From Eubacteriales Family XIII. Incertae Sedis bacterium (GTDB lineage: Bacteria > Bacillota > Clostridia > Peptostreptococcales > Anaerovoracaceae), in the NCBI GenBank assembly GCA_031272745.1, contig JAISTF010000015.1, positions 1 to 7,331 of the forward strand: DNA of 7,331 nucleotides, given 5' to 3'. The notes beneath the pieces were generated by a model. That model saw nothing but the letters and a program-made list of their open reading frames with translations. It ran no database searches and was not told where the DNA came from. Positions 5,596 to 7,331 of the stretch are shown here, piece by piece. The position numbers and the translations under genes are program-made. Each line of letters opens with the position of its first letter. The first letter of the stretch is position 1.

Positions 5596-6909
5596 TTATG
5601 CCGCGCTCTGTCTCCACTTGGCCTTCGGACCCGTCTCCTTGATGAACAGGCTGACGACGAAGGCGATGAATTTCAGCGCGCCGCAAACGATGAAGGTCAT
5701 CTTGATGCCGTAGAGGTAGCCGGCGAGATCCGCGTTGAACGCGCCCTCCACCGCGCCGCCAGAAGCGGCAAACGCATCCGTGATCGCGCCGCCGACGATC
5801 GGGCCGAGCGCCGCAAAGATGAAACCGGCGACGCCGCCGATCGAGAACGCGGCCGCGACGCGCGACGGGTTCATGTCCTCGAGCTCGGTCGGTATCTGGT
5901 ACATCTGCGGCATCCACAGGCTGTTTCCGAGCCCGTAGAGCATGATGCCGAGTACGACAGCCACGAGCGAGCCCGTGCCGAAGGCCGCGAGCAGGAAGCC
6001 CGCGCCCGTGATGAACTGCGCGATCTGCACGACGCCGTTGTTGCGGCCGAGCTTGTTCATGATGACACCGCTGACGAGCGTGGCCGGAATGCCGACCGCA
6101 AAGAACGCCGCGCCCGTCAGGACGCCGACGAGCGCCTCGCTCACCTCGAAGAGGCCGGTCAGGTACGTGACCATGAAATAGAGCAGGTACGCGAAGACGA
6201 AATAGTCGAGGATCCAGACGAAGTTGACGAGCAGGATGTTGCGCCGCTTGAACAGGTTGCGGTAGAGCCCCTTCTCGACCGTCTCGCCCTCGTTGACCGT
6301 GAGCCCGCGCTCCTTTGCCTCCGCCTTGCTGACTTTCACGAAGAGCGTGTGCCAGAAGAACAGGACGACGGCCGGGACGATGCTCCAGATCGCGAAGATC
6401 CCCTCAATGCTGCCGCCGAGAAGCGTCGTCACGGGGATCGTGATGACGCACGCGAGCACGGCGCCGAGGTAGATGACGAAGGAGTTGAGCGTGTTCGGGA
6501 TCACGCGCTGCTCGTCGCGGTACCAGCCCTCGACCGCCGAGCCGAGGAACGGCACGTAGAGGCCGAACGCGATGCCGTAGAGGGCGCGCGCCGTCATGAA
6601 CAGGCCGAAGCTCGTGCCCGCGAGCAGGTGGAGCGCGCCGGAAAGCGTGAAGAAGCCGAGCACGAAATAGAACAGCCCCTTGGCGCCGAAGCGCCGCTCG
6701 AGGAAGCCGCCCGTGATCGACCCGGCCGCGGCCGTGATGTACACGATGAAGCCGAAGAGCCCGCTCATGAAGCCGCTCGTCGGCACGCCGAGGTACGAGG
6801 TCAAGTCGTACGCGAAGAATGCCGGCACGGTCTGCATGATCTGGATCGCCAGGATGACGACATAGATCACAGCCGTTGTAGGCCACAGTTTTTTCGGTAT
6901 GGAAATCAT
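5596..6909 (-). CDS. Major facilitator superfamily transporter, substrate unknown
   Basis: This 437-residue protein has about 12 hydrophobic helices (roughly residues 12-30, 48-68, 78-97, 101-125, 140-160, 168-190, 225-247, 260-282, 293-311, 314-335, 351-375 and 402-424) and a charged central loop at about 191-224, the usual 6+6 MFS plan in the inner membrane. Motif A between helices 2 and 3 appears as GGFLERRFGAKG (67-78), and its echo in the second half as SGVIMNKLGRNNG (280-292). The polar loop WYRDEQRVIPNTLNS (129-143) precedes helix 5. The ATG at 6909 has GGGAGG six bases upstream. It faces the oxidoreductase gene with only 13 bases between the stop codons, so it is not in that operon and has its own promoter. 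It may carry a substrate or product of the oxidoreductase, but only proximity supports this. The superfamily is certain; the subfamily is not. Confidence 0.9.
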   Translation of the reverse strand: MISIPKKLWPTTAVIYVVILAIQIMQTVPAFFAYDLTSYLGVPTSGFMSGLFGFIVYITAAAGSITGGFLERRFGAKGLFYFVLGFFTLSGALHLLAGTSFGLFMTARALYGIAFGLYVPFLGSAVEGWYRDEQRVIPNTLNSFVIYLGAVLACVITIPVTTLLGGSIEGIFAIWSIVPAVVLFFWHTLFVKVSKAEAKERGLTVNEGETVEKGLYRNLFKRRNILLVNFVWILDYFVFAYLLYFMVTYLTGLFEVSEALVGVLTGAAFFAVGIPATLVSGVIMNKLGRNNGVVQIAQFITGAGFLLAAFGTGSLVAVVLGIMLYGLGNSLWMPQMYQIPTELEDMNPSRVAAAFSIGGVAGFIFAALGPIVGGAITDAFAASGGAVEGAFNADLAGYLYGIKMTFIVCGALKFIAFVVSLFIKETGPKAKWRQSAA

Positions 6910-6915
6910 GATTCA

Positions 6916-6921
6916 CCTCCC
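6916..6921 (-). promoter_or_regulatory. Ribosome binding site of the MFS gene
   Basis: The minus strand reads GGGAGG, six bases before the ATG at 6909. This strong site confirms the chosen start. Confidence 0.8.
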
Positions 6922-6992
6922 ATAACACCGCGAAAAAAGAAGAATTGCAGGGCGCGGACGCCGGGAGCAAAGACGCGGCAGTCCACGGTACT

Positions 6993-7021
6993 ATTCTACA
7001 GCTTCGCGCCCGAAACGTCAT
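6993..7021 (-). promoter_or_regulatory. Predicted promoter of the MFS gene
   Basis: On the minus strand, ATGACG (7021-7016, four of six to TTGACA) is followed after exactly 17 bases by TAGAAT (6998-6993, five of six to TATAAT). Transcription would start near 6986 and leave a leader of about 75 bases. An inverted repeat overlaps the -35 box. Confidence 0.55.
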
Positions 7022-7046
7022 GGCAAAACCAAGATGAAACCATGAC
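7017..7046. promoter_or_regulatory. Inverted repeat GTCATGG-N16-CCATGAC, candidate operator
   Basis: GTCATGG at 7017-7023 and its exact reverse complement CCATGAC at 7040-7046 are separated by 16 bases. The near half covers most of the predicted -35 box of the MFS gene and the far half lies just upstream, a layout that suits a dimeric regulator. It is a perfect 7-base dyad in otherwise non-coding DNA. The binding protein is unknown. Confidence 0.5.
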
Positions 7047-7086
7047 AATTCCAAGACTTCCGCGTTCGGGCAGGGCGCATCGGAAC

Positions 7087-7162
7087 GCAGGCGGGGGGCC
7101 TGCGCCGGCCGGCGCGGCGGAGGAAAGCGCCGGGACCGGGCGGGGCAGCCCCCGAAACCCGG
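7087..7162. repeat. Cluster of three GC-rich hairpin-forming palindromes
   Basis: Three symmetric elements lie side by side. GCAGGC and GCCTGC (7087-7092, 7098-7103) are separated by five G. GCGCCGGCCGGCGC (7102-7115) is a perfect palindrome. CCGGGCGGGG (7136-7145) pairs with CCCCG and CCCGG (7150-7154, 7158-7162) with a loop of four bases and an AAA bulge. No T run follows on either strand, so none looks like a standard intrinsic terminator. Confidence 0.6.
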
Positions 7163-7171
7163 GAGAAGCGA

Positions 7172-7177
7172 TATAAT
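7172..7177 (+). promoter_or_regulatory. -10 box upstream of the cysteine-rich gene
   Basis: A perfect TATAAT lies 53 bases before the GTG at 7231 in otherwise GC-rich DNA, which makes a chance match less likely than in an AT-rich stretch. No -35 box is seen at the usual spacing (CCCCCG there), so an activator or alternative contact may be needed. Confidence 0.45.
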
Positions 7178-7230
7178 GAAGGGAGGCGTTGTGCGCGAAT
7201 GAGGACGGATGCGTTTTGGAGGACGGAAGC

Positions 7231-7331
7231 GTGAGCAGATGCTGTGATGCGATGAATCGGGGCGGCGCGGTGCGCAGCGAGATCTGCGGGACGCGGGTGC
7301 AGAGCCTGTGCCCCGTGTGCGGGCGCGTGGC
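7231..7331 (+). CDS. Start of a small cysteine-rich protein (partial at window edge)
   Basis: An open frame runs off the window after 33 full codons. The GTG at 7231 is preceded by GGAGG eight bases upstream; a TTG at 7189 in the same frame has GGAGG only two bases away and is less likely. The visible peptide begins (M)SRCCDAMNRGGAV and contains Cys4, Cys5, Cys19, Cys27 and Cys30, the last two in a CPVCGRV knuckle typical of zinc-ribbon or [2Fe-2S] metal sites. An N-terminal CC pair followed by CPVCG recalls the leading domain of CopZ-like metallochaperones, but 33 residues are too few to assign a family. A TATAAT box upstream supports this strand. Confidence 0.45.
   Translation, partial: MSRCCDAMNRGGAVRSEICGTRVQSLCPVCGRV

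Larger units (their letters stand above)
6910..7230. other. Non-coding interval between the MFS gene and the cysteine-rich gene
   Basis: These 321 bases hold no convincing gene. From left to right there is the MFS ribosome site, leader and promoter, the 7-base dyad over the -35 box, three GC-rich symmetric elements at 7087-7162, a TATAAT box at 7172-7177 pointing right and the leader of the next gene. The two promoters diverge. Open frames running through here belong to the antisense of the MFS gene and lack ribosome sites. Confidence 0.7.

Noticed and set aside
6349..7176. 275-residue plus-strand frame across the MFS start and its upstream region
   Set aside because: It is mostly antisense to the MFS gene, with Glu/Arg/Ala-rich composition typical of a shadow frame, and has no ribosome site or family motif.

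Overview
The window reads as chromosomal DNA of a GC-rich, probably anaerobic bacterium. It uses strong AGGAGG-type ribosome sites, carries the long glutamine-dependent form of NAD synthetase, and has a FAD-less molybdenum hydroxylase of the Desulfovibrio aldehyde oxidoreductase type with its cofactor-maturation protein. A high-GC Bacillota (for example Negativicutes) or a Coriobacteriia would fit, but the sequence alone does not settle the taxon.

Layout. (1) Positions 1-543, minus strand: the first 181 codons of nadE, cut by the window edge, with two TATAAT boxes in its short upstream gap. (2) Positions 619-1713, minus strand: a two-gene cassette made of a DUF6036/AbiEii-like nucleotidyltransferase and, abutting it, an unrecognised basic protein with a likely C-terminal helix-turn-helix. 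The cassette and its upstream gap are much more AT-rich than both flanks (hand counts: 42% GC at 1261-1320 and 18% at 1741-1800, against 75% at 421-480 and 67% at 4201-4260), so it looks like an insertion. It is the most accessory-looking part of the window. (3) Positions 1857-2510, plus strand: a MocA/YgfJ-family molybdopterin cytidylyltransferase. (4) Positions 2712-5582, plus strand: a 956-residue fused [2Fe-2S]/molybdopterin oxidoreductase with its own promoter and a perfect ribosome site. (5) Positions 5596-6909, minus strand and convergent, 13 bases away: a 12-helix MFS transporter. (6) Positions 6910-7230: a non-coding stretch holding a transporter promoter with an inverted repeat over its -35 box, a cluster of GC-rich hairpins and a TATAAT box facing right. 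(7) Position 7231 to the end, plus strand: the start of a small cysteine-rich protein.

How the genes fit together. MocA-type enzymes put CMP on molybdopterin to give the dinucleotide cofactor used by xanthine dehydrogenase/aldehyde oxidoreductase family enzymes, and the next gene is such an enzyme, so genes 3 and 4 form a maturation-plus-enzyme pair. The MFS protein may carry the substrate or product of that enzyme, but only proximity supports this. The nucleotidyltransferase/HTH pair has no visible link to molybdenum metabolism and is best read as a possible toxin-antitoxin-like or defence-type cassette. No rRNA, tRNA, CRISPR array, insertion sequence or attachment site was found.
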